A stretch of DNA of 64,000 nucleotides from Eriocheir sinensis (GCF_024679095.1 NC_066571.1:5526783-5590782), one strand, 5' to 3'; numbered from the stretch's first letter, positions 1-11,279 are shown. Notes: generated from the sequence alone by a model not told the origin. A program made the numbers and translations.

Positions 1-60
1 CCTCCTCCTCCTCCTCCTCCTCCTCCTCCTCCTCCTCCTCCTCCTCCTCCTCCTCCTCCT
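1..60. repeat. (CCT)n microsatellite
   Basis: Perfect CCT trinucleotide tract running off the left edge of the window, so its true length is unknown. Confidence 0.98.
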
Positions 61-123
61 CCCATTTTTCATTCCCCTCGCTCCGTTTCCAAACTCAACA
101 ACACCAACTTCTCTAATGTCGAG

Positions 124-128
<5 letters not shown>

Positions 129-188
<60 letters not shown>
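129..188. repeat. (GA)n microsatellite
   Basis: Perfect GA dinucleotide tract of about 60 bases. Confidence 0.98.
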
Positions 189-193
<5 letters not shown>

Positions 194-260
194 CAGCCTT
201 CGTCCTCTTCACTTAAATTACTTAAATCATGATGGGCAGCAGGTGACATCTATACAATTT

Positions 261-262
<2 letters not shown>

Positions 263-291
<29 letters not shown>
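263..291. repeat. (CT)n microsatellite
   Basis: Short perfect CT tract at the start of a 390-base pyrimidine-rich stretch that leads into the longer CT tract at 553-658. Confidence 0.95.
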
Positions 292-295
<4 letters not shown>

Positions 296-549
296 ATACT
301 CTCCTTCCTATCCGGTTTTATCCACCCTCTCTCTCCCTCCCTCTTTCCCTCTCTCTCTCCCCCTGTACACTTCCATCAGGCTTCTCTCTCCACGCCTCTT
401 TTCCCTCGCTCTCCAAGCCTCTCACACTCCACACTCACTATTCTTCCTCCGCTCTCCTTTCTCTCCACCTTTCTTCTCACCTGCCTCCACCTTTCCTCCA
501 AATTTCTATTTTCTGTATTTTCTCTCTCCAGTATTCTCTCTTCTTATTC

Positions 550-661
<112 letters not shown>

Positions 662-733
662 AGTTCCCTTGGACACACAAACGATCAGCTTTTATCATAA
701 ACCGAAGATGGGGAGTCCCTTGATTATATTATC

Positions 734-736
<3 letters not shown>

Positions 737-788
<52 letters not shown>

Positions 789-830
789 CTAAGTACTTGG
801 TAACGGAGCCACTTGATAACGTGAGTGTTT

Positions 831-874
<44 letters not shown>
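737..874. repeat. Two (GT)n tracts
   Basis: Perfect GT tracts at 737-786 and 834-874, separated by about 47 bases of ordinary sequence. Confidence 0.97.
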
Positions 875-876
<2 letters not shown>

Positions 877-1745
877 GGATGGAGTGGGGGGCTGATAGCA
901 CACTTTGATAACTGTATTAATTTTACGTAGAATGCAATAGTTCCCTTGCTCTATTACTTTAGTTATTAATAATGAAATAAAGGGAATTGCGTTTACCTTT
1001 ACCTTAATTAGATTTACCTTTATATTCCACTTTCTTTATGTAGTTTTTCTCTCCTCTCCTTTCTCCTCTTCCTCCTCCTACTCTTCTTTCTTTCGACAAT
1101 TCCCTTACACTTCTTCTCCTATTCTTTATCTCCTCTTCACATTCATTTTTCCTCCTCTTCCTGTTTCCTTCTTTTATCCCTTTCACCCTCTTCTCTCTTC
1201 CTATTGTCAACTCATATCCCTTTCATCATCTCCCTCCTCCACTCCTTCCTCCTTGCATATATCTCCCTCTTCCTTATCCTTTCCTCACCTCTCATCCTTT
1301 CCATCTTCTTTCCCTCCTTCCTTCCTTCTCCTCCTCCTCCTTCAGTTATCCCTTTCCACATTCCTCCTTCAAATATTTCCTCTTCACTATTCCTTTCTCT
1401 TATTCCTCCCTTCGTCTATAATTCCTATTTCTTTCCCGTTATCAAACTTACCCTCCCTCACTCCTCTTTCTCTTCTTCTCCCCCTCAGTCCATCCTCTTC
1501 TCCTGTAACTTCCATCTCAACTTCCTCAATCCGTTTCTCCTTCCCTCACCCTCTTCCTCCTCCCTCCTCCATCATTTTCTCCCTCTTCCTCCTCCCTTTG
1601 TCGCCTCGGTGCAGTCTCTCCGGTTCACTGCAAGGGTCGAGAAGTTTCAGGTGAAGGTTCGAAGCTCCACTTGACCTCTTGCCTTCACGGGGTGACTCAG
1701 TGGCTGTTTGACCTTTGCTGATACGAGGGCTAGGACGGCGCGTGC

Positions 1746-1747
<2 letters not shown>
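875..1747. other. Non-coding, mostly pyrimidine-rich
   Basis: 875-1020 is AT-rich ordinary sequence. 1021-1600 is almost entirely C and T on the + strand without a clean period. 1600-1747 is ordinary sequence. No gene or site is recognised. Confidence 0.7.

Positions 1748-1824
<77 letters not shown>
1748..1824. repeat. (TG)n microsatellite
   Basis: Perfect TG tract of about 77 bases. Confidence 0.98.
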
Positions 1825-1825
<1 letters not shown>

Positions 1826-2480
1826 TACAGGTTTTGTTTTGTTTATTTTCATATTGTTTTTACTCATTTTCTTTTCACATTCCTTCTACTTTTCTTTCCA
1901 TATTACTTTTACTTTTCGTTCCATATTACTTTTACAGTTTTTTTGTTGTTGTTTTTTTATCCTCGTGTATGTTGAGAAAGTTTGTCTCATGTTCGAGTGT
2001 AGAATCTGGCGTTATAATATTTTTTTCCAACTCATTTTTTTCTCACTCATCTTTTTTTTTTCCTCAACACTACTCATCCAACTATTCTTTTTATTATAAC
2101 TTTCTTCTCTTCTTCCTACATCCTACTCCTTTTTCTCCATCCCTCTCCTCAAGCTCTTATCGTTTCCTTAAATCTTCCATTCTCTCTCTATCCTTCCTAA
2201 TATCCTTCGCTTCCCCCTTCTCCTTTCATTTATAAGATTTAGTTTTCTTGTACATATATATTAACAAAACTTTTCTCTAACATGTATAAACGTATAAAGT
2301 GCAGCATGTTTTATATATTTTCTAAAGCATCAAGCGAATCGTTTTTCTTTTGTTCTCATCAATAATACTTTCCCTTTGATCACCTTGCTAATATTTTACG
2401 TTTTCCTTTTTTCAGAGGCTTACGTTACTTACAAGTCTTCTACAATTATGCCTGCCCACCGTATCCTCCTTTGCCTTCAT
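1825..2480. other. T-rich non-coding sequence
   Basis: T-rich and pyrimidine-rich sequence. A short imprecise duplication around 1880-1935 repeats the words TTCCATATTACTTTTAC. Nothing else is recognised. Confidence 0.6.
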
Positions 2481-2489
2481 TCGTTGCCA

Positions 2490-3520
2490 CTCCGCCTCAA
2501 GCTCATCTACAACGTACTGACTGCCTTTCCTCTATCCTTCTCTCCTTTGCACCGCTACATGAAGTTCGTCTCTCCACTGTACTCTCTTCTCCTCCCTTGA
2601 TCTTTCTTTTTCTCTGCACCTCCGCCTCAAGCTCATCTACAACGTACTGACTGCCTTTCCTCTATCCTTCTCTCCTTTGCACCTCCACATGAAGATCGTC
2701 TCTCCACTGTACTCACTCCTCCTTCCTTGATCTCTCTTTTTCCTCGCACCTTTTCTTTGCTTCAAGTCTATCTCCCCAACGTACTCGGTCTCGTTCTTTC
2801 TTCCCATCTCCCCAAGGTACTCACTGTTCTCGATCTTCTTTTTTTCTTTCCAACTCCGTCTGAAGTCTATCTCCCCAACGCACTCACTGTTTTCAATCTC
2901 CTTTTTTCTCTCCAACTCCGCCTGAAGTCTATCCCCCCAACGTAGTCACTGCTCTCAATCTTCTTTTTACTTTCCAACTCCGCCTGAAGTCTATCCCCCC
3001 AACCTAGTCACTGCTCTCAATCTCCTTTTTACTTTCCAACTCCTCCTGAAGTCTCTCTCCCGAACGTAGTCACTGCTCTCAATCTCCTTTTTTCTTTCCA
3101 TCTCCGCCTGAAGTCTCTCTCCCCAACGCACTCGCTGCTCTCAATCTCCTTTTTTCTTTCCAACTCCGCCTGAAGTCTATCCCCCCAACGTAGTCACTGC
3201 TCTCAATCTCCTTTTCACTTTCCAACTCCGCCCAAAGTCTCCATCCAGTGTACTCAAGTCTCCACCCCCGATTTAGTTTTCATTTGCACCTTCACTTCAC
3301 TTCTCCAATCTACCCTTTGTCTCCCTTCTCAATCTCCTTTTTACTTTCCATCTCCGCCCCAAGTCTCCATCCAGTGTGCTCAAGTCTCCACCCCCGATCT
3401 AGTTTTCATTTGCAGCTTCACTTCACTTCTCCAATCTACCTTTTGTCTCTCTTCTCGATTTTTTTTCTCGTTCCACCTCCGCCTCAAGTCTCTATCCAAT
3501 GTCCTCAGTCTCATCGCGAT
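2490..3520. repeat. Pyrimidine-rich tandem array, 62 bp core period
   Basis: The middle (about 2800-3240) repeats a 62 bp unit marked by the words CGTAGTCACTGCTCTCAATC and CCGCCTGAAGTCTATC; marker positions 2941, 3003 and 3065 are exactly 62 apart. The left part (2490-2760) has a longer related unit of about 130 bp containing GCCTCAAGCTCATCTAC. The right part (3240-3500) has a 126 bp unit containing CTCAAGTCTCCACCCCCGAT. All three share words, so they look like variants of one expanding family. Open frames here are short and low complexity and I do not call them genes. Confidence 0.85.
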
Positions 3521-3565
3521 CCTTCTTTCTGTTTGTACCTCCAAATGAAGTCTATTTCTCCGATG

Positions 3566-3696
3566 TTTTTTTTTTTACAACAAAGGAGACAGCTGAAGGG
3601 CACAAAAGAAAGGGAAACAATAATAATAAAAAAAACGCTGCTCGCTGCTTCCAAAAAGAATCCAAAGAGGTGGCCGAAAGAGAGGTTAATTTCGAG
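3566..3696 (-). mobile_element. LINE family J, 3' end only
   Basis: On the minus strand this matches the 3' untranslated tail of the LINE at 26411-27080: the words GCCCTT, AGCTGTCTCCTTTGTTGT and the trailing A-run are shared (here read as complement), as is the segment GGCCACCTCTTTGGATTC. Only the last 130 bases are present, as expected for 5' truncation during target-primed reverse transcription. Confidence 0.8.
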
Positions 3697-4679
3697 ATTT
3701 TTCAATGTACTCTCTTTATCCCCTCGATCTTTTGCCTCTCACAGTTTCTCTCCATGATCTTTTATTAGGCTCCTCATCTTCTCTTCCTCTTTCTCTCCAC
3801 TTCGCTCTTCTTTCCCTTCACCATTTCTCTCCATGGTCTTTTACTGTGCTCCTCATTTTCTCTCTCTTTTGATCTCATTTCCCCGGGCGTTTCTCTCCAT
3901 GATCTTTTACTAAGCTCTTTTTCTTCTCTTACTCTTTCTCCTACCTCGATCTCTTTGCCCTTCGACGAGTGTTCTCAAGGCTCTGAACAAGCCCCTCAGC
4001 GTCTCTTTCCACCACCTGACCAAACCCTCCCCTCTTCGCCCTTTGCCTTCCTTATCATCATCATCTCTGTAATACGTTCTGCTCCTGGTCATCTCCTCAC
4101 TTCGTCGTTTCTTGTTGTAAAACGCGGAATATGAGAGGCAATCCGTTTCGCTTTTTTTTTTTCTAGAACGGGAAATATAAGAAACAATCCTTTTCACATG
4201 GTTATTTTTTGCCTTAAAATGTCGAAAACGAGAAGTAATTAATTTCACATCTCCATTTCGTGTATTAAAAAATGTCAAATAATCATAAGAAGCAATGCTG
4301 TTAAAGGGAGACTATTAAAGACGTACGGTTTTTTTTTCTTGAATCACCACAAAGTTAATCAAAAAGAAAATATTTGAGTGATAAATCTATAGAGATATTT
4401 TCATTTAGGGTGTGTTAGTATGTCAATGTCTTTCATTAATACAATTTCAGGAATTCGCACTTTCAAGGAAGGCAGCGGTGATAATATAGATTTCGTAAGT
4501 GTCCAGCTGCATCATATATTATTTTGTGGTAATTGGTGTGAAGGCGTTAAGTAGGAAAACGTTTATCACTTATATATTCATGTCTGCAGTATATCGACAC
4601 CGGGTGGCGAAACATTAAGTATTCAGATGTGTTTTAATTTGGGGATATTAAGATGACCTTTACACGTATTTCCAAGCAC
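3697..4679. other. Non-coding sequence
   Basis: 3697-4060 is CT-rich with a loose repeat of the phrase TCTCCATGATCTTTTA (about 3755, 3830 and 3897). 4061-4679 is AT-rich ordinary sequence with no recognised gene or site. Confidence 0.6.
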
Positions 4680-5385
4680 GCTAGGCAATGATATTAAGTG
4701 TGTGGGAGGGTTTTAAATGTACACGTGTCAAACTCCATCCAATCACCTCTGTATCGTATTGATGGAGAGTGGAGAAATAACTGTACATGTATTATGGAAG
4801 TATTGATAGATTAACATTTCTCCTATTCGTGTTTAGATAAATATGTGTGAGAATGTTTCAGATATACACGAGTCAGCCCTCCAAACACCACTATATCGAT
4901 CTGGCGCAGAGTGGAGACGCTTTTAATACATGTTTCAAGGTACTTTGGGTGAGTTATTGTGTCTCCTACTCGTATTTAGGTAGCTATGTGTGAGAATGTT
5001 TTAGATATACACGAGTCAGCCCTCCAAACACCACTATATCGATCTGGCGCAGAATGGAGACGCTTTTAATACATGTTTCAAGGTACTTTGGGTGAATTAT
5101 TTTGTCTCCTACTCGTGTTTAGGTAGCTATGTGTGAGAATGTTTCAGATATACACGAGTCAGCCCTCCAAACACCACTATATCGAACTGACGCAGAGTGG
5201 AGACGCTTTCAATACATGTTTCAAGGTACCCTACTCGTGTTTGGGTAGCTATGTGTGGGGCGGTTTTAGATATAGACGAGCCAGCCCTCCCTCCTATCAA
5301 CACGTCACCACTATCGTATTCGTATCGGTGCGGAGTGGAGAAGTTCAGTGTAAGTATTTTGAGGGAGTTTAGGCCTATTAACATT
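4680..5385. repeat. 143 bp satellite-like array
   Basis: The phrase GTGTGAGAATGTTT starts at 4845, 4988 and 5131, exactly 143 bases apart, with a fourth shortened unit at 5253. Each unit carries GATATACACGAGTCAGCCCT and a GGAGACGC segment. A more diverged unit precedes the array at about 4695-4820. Edges are degenerate and the centre is uniform. Related single monomers appear at about 7440-7520 and 8215-8260. Confidence 0.88.
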
Positions 5386-5424
5386 TCTCCTACCCGTGTT
5401 GAGGTATCCACGGTATACAATTAG

Positions 5425-5600
5425 ACAGTAACATTAAGACAGTAGCATAAACAACAGCATAGACAGTAAAGGGCATTGAGAATTGCTTTGAGAGTAGAGA
5501 GCATAGACAGTAGCTTAGACAGTAACATATACAGTAAAGGGGAAAGACAGTAGCATAGACAGTAAAGGGCATAGACAGTATCAGGGCAGACAGACAGATG
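5425..5600. repeat. Short-period minisatellite (ACAGTA-rich)
   Basis: Irregular repeats of about 13-16 bases built on AGACAGTA and GCATAGACAGTAAAGGG, ending in a short GACA run. Confidence 0.8.
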
Positions 5601-5796
5601 TGTGGATGAGTGTGTCAGTTAGCTAGATAAGAGTCGACCTTCATTCCCCAGTGCATGGCCTTGCTTCAGAGTGCAAAAGCCTGAAGTATATGTTCAGTAA
5701 GAGAGCTTAGGCATATTTCTATTACCTATACATATACATTTCTTTAGGTATACGTTAGCGTCCAGAACGATCTCAAAAGTGTGCTGGAAAAGAATA

Positions 5797-5935
5797 TTTT
5801 TTTTTAACAGTAAAGAAAGCAGCTCAAGGGCAAGGAAAGGAACAAAAAGCCTGCTAAGCGCTGCTCCTGCAAAAGCATATTGAGTTGAGTGGACAAAAGA
5901 GAGGTCAGTTTCGAATGGTGAGGTGTCTTGATATG
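5797..5935 (-). mobile_element. LINE family J, 3' end only
   Basis: The minus strand carries the family tail (GCCCTTGAGCTG followed by an A-run) and the GAAACTGACCTCTCTTT segment upstream of it. Similarity to the 26.4 kb copy fades near 5935. 5' truncated. Confidence 0.78.
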
Positions 5936-6159
5936 GCAGAAAGCATGCCGTCTGAGTACAGGTCGCATCGGTAAGGTTGGTGAGGGTGTATGATCTTCGT
6001 ACTATTCCATTAATAATACGCAAACAGAGGCTCTATATGTCTGCAAACACCCACCGACATGTTGATTGTAACCGTTCCATAATGTTCGTCCGCTGTGTCA
6101 GAACGTAACGCACACTGTATCCAGGATATTCTAGTGAAGATGCATATTTCAGTGGACTA

Positions 6160-6384
6160 AGGCTGGTATAACAAGACACTTTGCCTTCTCACATCAGCTA
6201 TATCTAAAGGTCAAAGAGGGGGGATCAGTCAGGTTCTAATGAGTGTTTTTTATGCTCAGGGTACAGAGGAAAGATGAAACTACCACCAGGGTCATAAAAC
6301 TACCCCTGGAAATGCCCACAACTCCTACGAAAGCCTTGTCAAATATGTGTTCTTGGGCGGCGGAATGTCTCATAATACGACCCT
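6160..6384 (+). mobile_element. MITE family M, full-length copy with TA target duplication
   Basis: The left end AGGCTGGTATAACAAGAC is the imperfect inverse of the right end GTCTCATAATACGACCCT, and TA flanks both ends (6158-6159 and 6385-6386). The internal sequence contains ACCACCAGGGTCATAAAACT and CTCCTACGAAAGCCTTGTC, which recur in four other copies in this window. It is about 225 bp with no open frame. TA duplication plus short TIRs fits a non-autonomous Tc1/mariner-type element; the superfamily is an inference because no transposase is present. Confidence 0.82.
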
Positions 6385-6599
6385 TAGTAAGTGTTTTGAT
6401 GTTGTTTTTACAAATATAACTTTAAGAATTCGTACTATAAAAGATGTTCGCTGGGATAATGATAGTTTGCATGTGCGTTAGACATAAATAATAAGTGTGT
6501 AGAGGTGTGTTTTGGTTGTATAAGAACGTATAAAAATATCGATTAAGTAACATAGCTTAACGTGTGTATTTTATAAAGGTATTTACTTCTGTTTACATT

Positions 6600-7210
6600 G
6601 CTTACATATATACACGGGATTAAACATGCTAGGTAGTAATGAGTGTGAGGAGGTGTGTGGTTTTAGTATACTAGGTGTGTTTAAGATATGTAAGAGTTGC
6701 GCAGTGTCTCGGTTTAGAGTTCAAAGCTTCACGTACGTTTTGTTTGCTTAGTTGTATACACATGATTAGATATGCTAGGTAGTAATGAGTGTTCGAAGGT
6801 GTGGTTTTAGTATGTCAGAGGGTGTGTTTAAGATATACGAGTCGTGCAGTGTCTCGGTTTAGAGTGACAAAGCTTCAAGTACGTGTTTCTGTTTGCATTG
6901 CTAAGTTGTATACAAGGGATTAAAGATGCTAGGTTGTAATGAGTGTGCGAGGGTGTGGTTTTAGTATGCTAGAAGGTGTGTTTAAGATATATGAGTCGTG
7001 CAGTGTCTCGGTTTAGAGTGACAAAGCTTCAAGTACGTGTTTCTGTATGCGTTGCTAAGTTGTATACAAGGGATTAAAGATGCTAGGTTGTAATGAGTGT
7101 GCGAGGGTGTGGTTTTAGTATGCTAGAAGGTGTGTTTAAGATATGTAAGAGTCGTGCAGTGTCTCGGTTTAGAGTGACAAAGCTTCAAGTACGTTTTTGT
7201 TTACATTGCT
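6600..7210. repeat. Satellite-like array, 145-156 bp period
   Basis: The phrase GTCGTGCAGTGTCTCGGTTT begins at about 6696 (variant), 6841, 6995 and 7151, spacing 145 to 156 bases. Each unit also carries GATGCTAGGTTGTAATGAG and AGTTGTATACA. Four units, slightly length-variable. The last unit is interrupted at 7222 by a LINE fragment. Confidence 0.87.
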
Positions 7211-7221
7211 TAGTTGTATAC

Positions 7222-7413
7222 ACGCCATGTTGCCTCTCTTTCTACCTTCTATCGATATTTTCATGCTGATTGCTCTTCTGAACTTTCTAACTGCATGCCT
7301 CCCCCCCTCTCACGGCCCCGCTCCACACGACTTTCTACTCATGCTCATCCCTATACTGTCCAAACCCCTTATTTTTGTTGCCCTTGAGCCGGGTCGTATG
7401 ATGTAAAAAAAAA
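7222..7413 (+). mobile_element. LINE family J fragment with reverse-transcriptase C-terminal coding
   Basis: Translating the plus strand gives VASLSTFYRYFHADCSSEL followed by a proline-rich segment and RPRSTRLSTHAHPYTVQ. This matches, in order, the minus-strand protein encoded at 26411-27080. It then jumps directly to the 3' tail (TTGCCCTTGAGC plus an A-run), so the region encoding the WN-type terminal motif has been deleted. A relic, not a gene. Confidence 0.8.
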
Positions 7414-7562
7414 GATTAGATATGCAAGGTAGTGATAAGAGAGGTGTGTTTTGAGTATTTTTAAAAGCTGTCCCTCAAACCACAAGTGCAGTGTATTGGT
7501 TCCGCTTGGAGTATAAGCTTGAAGTATATATGATTTAAGGGTGATTAGTTGCATTTGGCATT

Positions 7563-7685
7563 ACCTCTCTTTCGGCCACCTCTTTTGATCCTTTTTTTTA
7601 GGAGCAGCGAGTAGCGGGCTTTTTTTTATTATTGTTTCCTTTTTTTGTGCCCTTGAGCTGTCTCCTGTGTTGTGAAAAAAAAAAA
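7563..7685 (+). mobile_element. LINE family J, 3' end only
   Basis: Contains the family tail in plus orientation: TTCGGCCACCTCTTTTGATC, then GGAGCAGCGAGTAGCGGGCT, then GTGCCCTTGAGCTGTCTCC and an A-run. About 120 bases, 5' truncated. It lies only 150 bases from the previous copy in the same orientation. Confidence 0.85.
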
Positions 7686-7873
7686 TACACGTGTTCAAGT
7701 AGGCCAGGTAGGAAAGATGAGTGTGGGAAGGAGAGTTTTGAATAGGGACGCATGCTTCAAAACCGATAACTTAACGGTAAGACTGGATGTAGCAGCGCGT
7801 CTCATAATGAGGGTTGAGGTGAGGTCAAACTGTAGCAAAAACCCGCGTTGCCATGTCTCCCAAACCCGCGATG

Positions 7874-7996
<123 letters not shown>

Positions 7997-8080
7997 TCTA
8001 CATTTCGTGACACCCTGATTATAATGTCTTAAGTCAAAACGCAAAGTGAGTGCATGCTCCGAGTGGTCAGTTGTATGAAG

Positions 8081-8082
<2 letters not shown>

Positions 8083-8134
<52 letters not shown>
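8083..8134. repeat. (TG)n microsatellite
   Basis: Perfect TG tract of about 52 bases. Confidence 0.98.
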
Positions 8135-8136
<2 letters not shown>

Positions 8137-8561
8137 GGCAGTTTGTGATAAATATAAAGTAGATACCGGTCAGAGTACATCATCAGGTGGTGAAAACAAA
8201 CAAGCATATCAAGCTGTGTTTACGATATAGATGAGTCGCCCCTCCAACCCCTAGCGCTGGCGGGTGTGTTCCTGGCCCCGGGTGTGTTAAAGCAGGTCAC
8301 CATGCGGGTCACGTGGGCCGACCGTCATCAGGATTGCGTGCAGGTGTGGCGAGGGTGCATGGTGAGTGTGGGTCGGCGGGGGTTATGGTGGTGGTAATGG
8401 TTGTGGTGGAGGTGATAATGATGGTGGGGATGATTGTGGTTGTGGTGGTGTTATGGAGTGGAGAGAAGAGGAGGAAGAGGAAAATGAGAAGAAAACAAAG
8501 AGGAGGAGAGAAGCCCTTAGGAGTTGGCATAAATTTGTGTTTGGGGAGCAGTAAACATTAT

Positions 8562-8562
<1 letters not shown>
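8135..8562. other. Non-coding, GGT-rich
   Basis: Ordinary sequence with a diverged 143-bp-family monomer near 8215-8260, then a G-rich stretch (8380-8520) with imperfect GGTGGT and purine runs. The open frames here are low complexity. Confidence 0.6.

Positions 8563-8618
<56 letters not shown>
8563..8618. repeat. (AC)n microsatellite
   Basis: Perfect AC tract of about 56 bases at the left edge of the GC-rich region. Confidence 0.97.
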
Positions 8619-8619
<1 letters not shown>

Positions 8620-9830
8620 ACCTTTTGGGGCTCCCCCGCTCGCCAGCCTCAGTGACCCCGTTAAAGCGACCCCGCCTCATCTCCACCTCGCCACCCACGC
8701 CCGCACGCCCATATCCCACGTAACCCACGCCCTCGGTACCCGCAGCAAGACGCCCAGGAACCTCACTCAGGGCGGGACGGGTCCAGGGCGTGGAGAGGCA
8801 TTACTCTATCGGTTTATCGGGAGCATCGATCACTTGCCGGCACCCCGCTATTGCGACTCAGCCGGGAACTCGTGTGGCCTGCGCCGGACATATCAAGCTC
8901 GGAGGAAAATAAATGCTGTGGTCGGATTTCCTAGTACTGCCACGTCGCCTGTTCCGGGTGAGGAAAGACGAATCATGCCCTTCGCTGCCCTCCACACCCC
9001 GAGCCATTGCAAAACACGCCGCAGGACACGTCAGGACAAATGTTAGACCACGTCAGAGTTTGCATGGCCCTGACGCAGGCGCACCAACCCCCGTCAGCTG
9101 GCAGCTCATCACGGCTATTTACGCACACCTGCACCACCAGTACACCTGCCAGCACCCTCCCCGAGCCTAGAAGGGGTGTGTCGTAAGCCCTCGATGCCCA
9201 GCACTGTCCACGTGTTGGCCTAATATTGAGGTTACATGGGCGGCTTGGCTGACGGGGCGGACGATCACTATAGCCCGCGTCGCCATGTGTTCCGGTGTCT
9301 GTTTACATGCCTCACGCTCCCCTTACATCACATTACGCCCCACGGACACCCAGGACACATTACAGACACCCGAGGAGTACGGTAATAGAGGTACACAGAC
9401 TTACCTGGGTACGAGGAACACGGGAAGGGATGAGTCGTCGACCTGTGAGCTTCGTCGCGCGCCGTACACACTCCCTCCGCCACTCCGCACTCTCTCCCCG
9501 TCACACCACGCCACTAAACTGTCTGGCGGCGCGTTTCCCGTGGCCTCGAAGCACTCAGAAAGCCGGGCATGAGGTGCCGTGTGCCAAGGGGGCCGGGGCG
9601 GGCAAGTTATGGGGAGGAAACAGAAGCAGAGCACGCGGCGAGTCGGTCTCCTGTTCCCTTCACTGCAGTAAGCTCCCACGTTATTGATCGCCGGGAAGGT
9701 GGTGTGATGCGCGGGGGAGACTGGTAGAGAGGGAGAGAGAGCGAGGAGGAGCCGATAGGGGAGGAGCTAACGGGAGGCAGAACGTGGAGCCGGGGAGAGG
9801 AAAAGGAGAGAGGTGCCGGTTAATATTATG
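8620..9830. other. GC- and CpG-rich low-copy region
   Basis: Clearly richer in G, C and CpG than the surrounding DNA and free of microsatellites for over 1 kb. Two modest open frames on the plus strand (8834-9046, 9285-9687) are not low complexity, but neither matches a family I know, and overlapping frames on both strands are equally open, as expected from GC content. It could be the upstream region or a first exon of a gene lying outside recognisable sequence, or an old inactive element. I cannot choose between these. Confidence 0.5.
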
Positions 9831-10049
9831 GAACAGCAGGGAGGGAGGCAGGGAGGGAGGGAGGGAGGGCGAAAGGGCAAATCAGCTGACTGTCTGGCCT
9901 TACCCGTCTCCTCCCTTCCTTCCCCTCCCTCCCTTTTCCCTATTCCCCTTCCTCCCTTTCTGCTCCCCCTCCCTCTCCCTCTCCCTCGCGTGTTTCGGGG
10001 AAACGGAAGCCTCGTGAGTGACTGAACGTTGATCTGTGTTGGCTGAGTC

Positions 10050-10050
<1 letters not shown>
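9831..10050. repeat. (GGGA)n-like and CCCT-rich tracts
   Basis: 9838-9872 is an imperfect GGGAGGGA run. 9900-9990 is pyrimidine-rich with repeated CTCCCT. 9991-10050 is ordinary sequence. Confidence 0.75.

Positions 10051-10051
<1 letters not shown>

Positions 10052-10118
<67 letters not shown>
10052..10118. repeat. (CT)n microsatellite
   Basis: Perfect CT tract of about 67 bases. Confidence 0.98.
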
Positions 10119-10123
<5 letters not shown>

Positions 10124-10204
10124 AACTTAATTAGTTGATAACAAAAAGGAATCATGCTTGACGCCAAGGATTATCCGTAGCAATGACTATTGTTTATGTA
10201 TATG

Positions 10205-10295
10205 AATAAATAAATAAATAAATAGATAGATAGAGATAGATAGATAGATAGAGATAGATAGATAGAGATAGATAGAGGTAGATCGATAGATAGAT
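10205..10295. repeat. (AATA)n then (GATA)n tract
   Basis: AAATAAAT units pass directly into GATAGATA units with interspersed GAGATA, an imperfect tetranucleotide array. Confidence 0.93.
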
Positions 10296-10325
10296 ATGCT
10301 TACAAGTAATTTCCGCGTTGAGCCG

Positions 10326-10395
10326 TGACGTCACTCGTCCCTCGCCGGCTCAAGCGTTCTCTTCCTCGTACAGCGCAGCGCGGTGCTGTACGTCA
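10326..10395. promoter_or_regulatory. Candidate CRE palindrome and hairpin
   Basis: TGACGTCA at 10326-10333 is the full cAMP-response-element palindrome. A second CRE-like word TACGTCA lies at 10389-10395. Between them, CGTACAGC (10367-10374) and GCTGTACG (10385-10392) form perfect 8-base inverted arms around a 10-base GC-rich spacer. The block is CpG-rich and free of microsatellites. That it is a promoter is only an inference; I see no supported transcript or TATA/Inr arrangement. Confidence 0.35.
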
Positions 10396-10689
10396 CCCGA
10401 CACTAGGAAAGAACCGCACGGTTCAGAGAACTGATGCAACCATAATCTCTAATTACACATTTTCTCCTGTCATGAGGTAAAAGAACTGAATAGCTGTTCG
10501 TGTAATTTAAAAATGTAGCAAAATGAAATAGTTTATAAACATTGTTTTCATTTTTTGTCTTCATCTCACTGCAGTTCCTCAAGTATCGCTCCCATTGATT
10601 TATGAACGTAGATTCGAAATCAGTAAACTTCCCTGATTATGATGGGATGAGATCCTTAATCAATACAAAAATATCTGGATGGTAAAAAC

Positions 10690-11240
10690 TGACTAGCATG
10701 AAACCTGCTTCAAGGCAGCCTGGCGGAGTACAGCAGGTCCTCGCATTGGGCACATGTGGTGATCTGACGGTCGATGTTGTGGGCCGAGCGGGCAGCGTGT
10801 TAGGGCAGTGCCGGCGGGTTGAGGGCTTGAGGCGTAGCGCTGTTTCGGCATCCGCGTCCTGTTGACCTTGTACTTGAGGCAAACGCCCGCCATGTCTTGC
10901 CGCGGCTAGAGCGGCTAGAGAAGCCATGCATCCCCTACAGGGGCTTTCAGCCGGCCAGGTTCCCAGGCAGCGTCCTTGGCAGCCTTCCTGACGTGGCTGG
11001 TGAATTGCTGACTGACTCCTGGAGATGTTTCCTTCTGCCCACCAGGAGAATGGCGTGTTGGTCCCCGTTGACAGCATCTTGTCTCCGAGAGATGGGGACG
11101 GCTTGAGTCTTCACCGGGGCGAAGATGACCTGCCATCCCTTGCCCCAGAAGGCGATGCTCTGCAGGGCCGCTCCGCTGTGGCTCTGCTCCTGTCACGGGG
11201 GATGGCAGAGGGGAGCCTTTTGCTGTATTTACCGGCCTCT
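10690..11240 (-). mobile_element. Decayed Jockey-type LINE reverse-transcriptase fragment
   Basis: On the minus strand, pieces in different frames line up in the order expected for the C-terminal half of a Jockey-group reverse transcriptase: a segment reading FWGKGWQVIFAPVKTQAV and ISRRQDAVNG, then LQESVS, then FTSHVRKAAKDAAWE, and finally MAGVCLKYKVNRTRMP. In intact relatives these would be one frame (WGxxWQVxFAPxKTQ, a strand with LQES, TSHVRKVA, then VAGLxxLYKV). Here at least two frameshifts and a deletion of the LYKAQVRPxxEY region break it. It is GC-rich compared with the other LINE remnants, which suggests a different family. Not functional. Confidence 0.7.
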
Positions 11241-11279
11241 CATTGCAGGAATCCAGTCTCCCTTCTTCCTCTCTCCTCA

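Noticed and set aside
8834..9687. Novel genes in the GC-rich region
   Set aside because: The frames are short, overlap open frames on the other strand, and match no family I know. High GC alone can explain the lack of stops.
10005..10020. Splice donor-like CTCGTGAGT after a GC-rich open frame
   Set aside because: A single donor-like word without a recognisable exon, acceptor or protein match is expected by chance.
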